The notes beneath the pieces were generated by a model that saw nothing but the letters and a program-made list of their open reading frames with translations, did no database searches and had not been told where the DNA came from. Both the position numbers and the translations under genes were made by a program. From Vibrio profundi (GTDB taxonomy: Bacteria > Pseudomonadota > Gammaproteobacteria > Enterobacterales > Vibrionaceae), in NCBI RefSeq assembly GCF_005281835.1, contig NZ_RZIS01000001.1, forward strand, positions 434,001 through 498,000: a DNA stretch of 64,000 nucleotides, given 5' to 3'. Positions 63,326-64,000 of this stretch are shown in pieces; position 1 is the first letter of the stretch; each line of letters opens with the position of its first letter.

Positions 63326-64000
63326 TGAATAACGTGAATTTTGCTCGACTATTTATCTATTCAGTTCTGATTTTCTTCTGTCTAGTTTACTTAATGCCAT
63401 TGTTTGTCATGGCGATCACTTCTTTTAAAACTCTGCCAGATATCAAAGCCGGCAACCTTATGAGTTTGCCAAAGGAGTGGGTATTTGATGCTTGGTACAA
63501 AGCGTGGGACAGCGCTTGTACCGGTGTGAAATGTGAAGGTGTGAAAGGTTACTTCTGGAACTCGTTCCAAATGGTGATTCCAGCGGTAGCGATTTCAACA
63601 TTGCTGGGCGCGTTTAACGGATATGTGGTGACGAAATGGCAATTCCGCGGCTCTAACTTGTTCTTCAGCTTATTGCTATTTGGCTGCTTTATTCCTTTCC
63701 AAGTTGTTCTACTGCCGATGGCGACTATGCTTGGAAAAATGGGGTTAGCGAATACTACGCTTGGTTTAATCATTGTTCACGTTATCTACGGCATGGCGTT
63801 TACTACGCTGTTCTTCCGTAACTTTTATATCTCAATTCCTGATGAATTGGTTAAGGCTGCGAAGCTAGACGGAGCTGGGTTCTTTACGATCTTCTTCAAG
63901 ATCTTACTGCCTATTTCTACGCCTATCATCATGGTGACGGTGATCTGGCAGTTCACCGCTATTTGGAATGATTTCTTATTTGGAGTGGTGTATTCGGGCT
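63322..64000 (+). CDS. gtsC: Sugar ABC transporter permease, second subunit (partial)
   Basis: This MalG-type permease runs off the end; 226 codons are visible. It starts at the ATG overlapping the gtsB stop (63322), or the adjacent ATG at 63325. It begins MMNNVNFARLFIYSVLIFFC. Membrane segments, the EAA loop LVKAAKLDGAGFFTIFFKILLPIS and the segment IWQFTAIWNDFLFG are seen. The periplasmic loop contains ACTGVKCEGVKG with two cysteines, a feature I recall from GtsC-type permeases. The ATPase gene is expected just beyond the window. Confidence 0.92.
   Translation, partial: MMNNVNFARLFIYSVLIFFCLVYLMPLFVMAITSFKTLPDIKAGNLMSLPKEWVFDAWYKAWDSACTGVKCEGVKGYFWNSFQMVIPAVAISTLLGAFNGYVVTKWQFRGSNLFFSLLLFGCFIPFQVVLLPMATMLGKMGLANTTLGLIIVHVIYGMAFTTLFFRNFYISIPDELVKAAKLDGAGFFTIFFKILLPISTPIIMVTVIWQFTAIWNDFLFGVVYSG

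Overview
The window looks like chromosome 1 of a Vibrio (Vibrionaceae, Gammaproteobacteria). The protein sequences, the block order sdh-suc / znu / feo / argS-yecM / purU / yoaA-tsaB / slp / fadD-rnd / minCDE-ycgL / folD-tRNA-Arg, and the moderate GC content all fit that genus. I cannot name the species from this window. Identifications rest on reading the proteins and on remembered family sequences; no search was run.

Layout. 1-7,519: TCA-cycle operon, from the 3' end of sdhA through sdhB and sucABCD. 7,545-10,122: zinc uptake, znuCB divergent from znuA around a Zur-box palindrome. 10,358-13,750: a very large membrane-anchored AraC-type regulator with a beta-propeller sensor. 13,751-14,507: a gene-free stretch with a strong terminator, 30 perfect copies of an 8-bp repeat, a cluster of three hairpins and a Fur-like box. 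14,508-17,226: ferrous iron uptake feoABC. 17,276-34,162: mostly conserved housekeeping genes (YqhA-like, HIT, argS, yecM, purU, yoaA, tsaB, slp, hydrolase, fadD, rnd, minCDE, ycgL, lytic transglycosylase). 34,234-35,383: folD and a tRNA-Arg(UCU) with its own promoter and terminator.

From 35.4 kb the window is more accessory. It holds a LysR regulator divergent from a ydhR pair, then a tripartite tricarboxylate transporter (tctCBA) divergent from a TctD/TctE-like two-component system. Next come an MFS exporter overlapping a stand-alone RibD-type deaminase, a diguanylate cyclase and a DUF3010 protein. A TetR repressor then faces a stand-alone RibD-reductase-like protein across a perfect 25-bp operator palindrome, and an orphan periplasmic binding protein follows. 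48,732-51,592 is an AT-rich three-gene cassette (GT-C-like membrane protein, small EamA/SMR-type flippase, GtrB-like glycosyltransferase) that resembles O-antigen glucosylation (gtr) loci. After it lie a LysE exporter, a 35-aa hydrophobic small protein, selO, and a periplasmic binding protein paired with a hybrid sensor kinase. The window ends in a two-component system and a glucose/mannose-type sugar ABC transporter whose second permease runs off the end.

How they fit together. Metal homeostasis (Zur- and Fur-type sites), central metabolism and cell division occupy the conserved half. The second half is dominated by sensing and transport pairs, in which regulators sit beside or divergent from the transporter or binding protein they probably serve. 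The most unusual items are the 240-bp perfect microsatellite and hairpin cluster upstream of feo, the AT-rich gtr-like cassette, the kinase-less giant AraC regulator and the 35-aa ORF beside a 16-bp palindrome.
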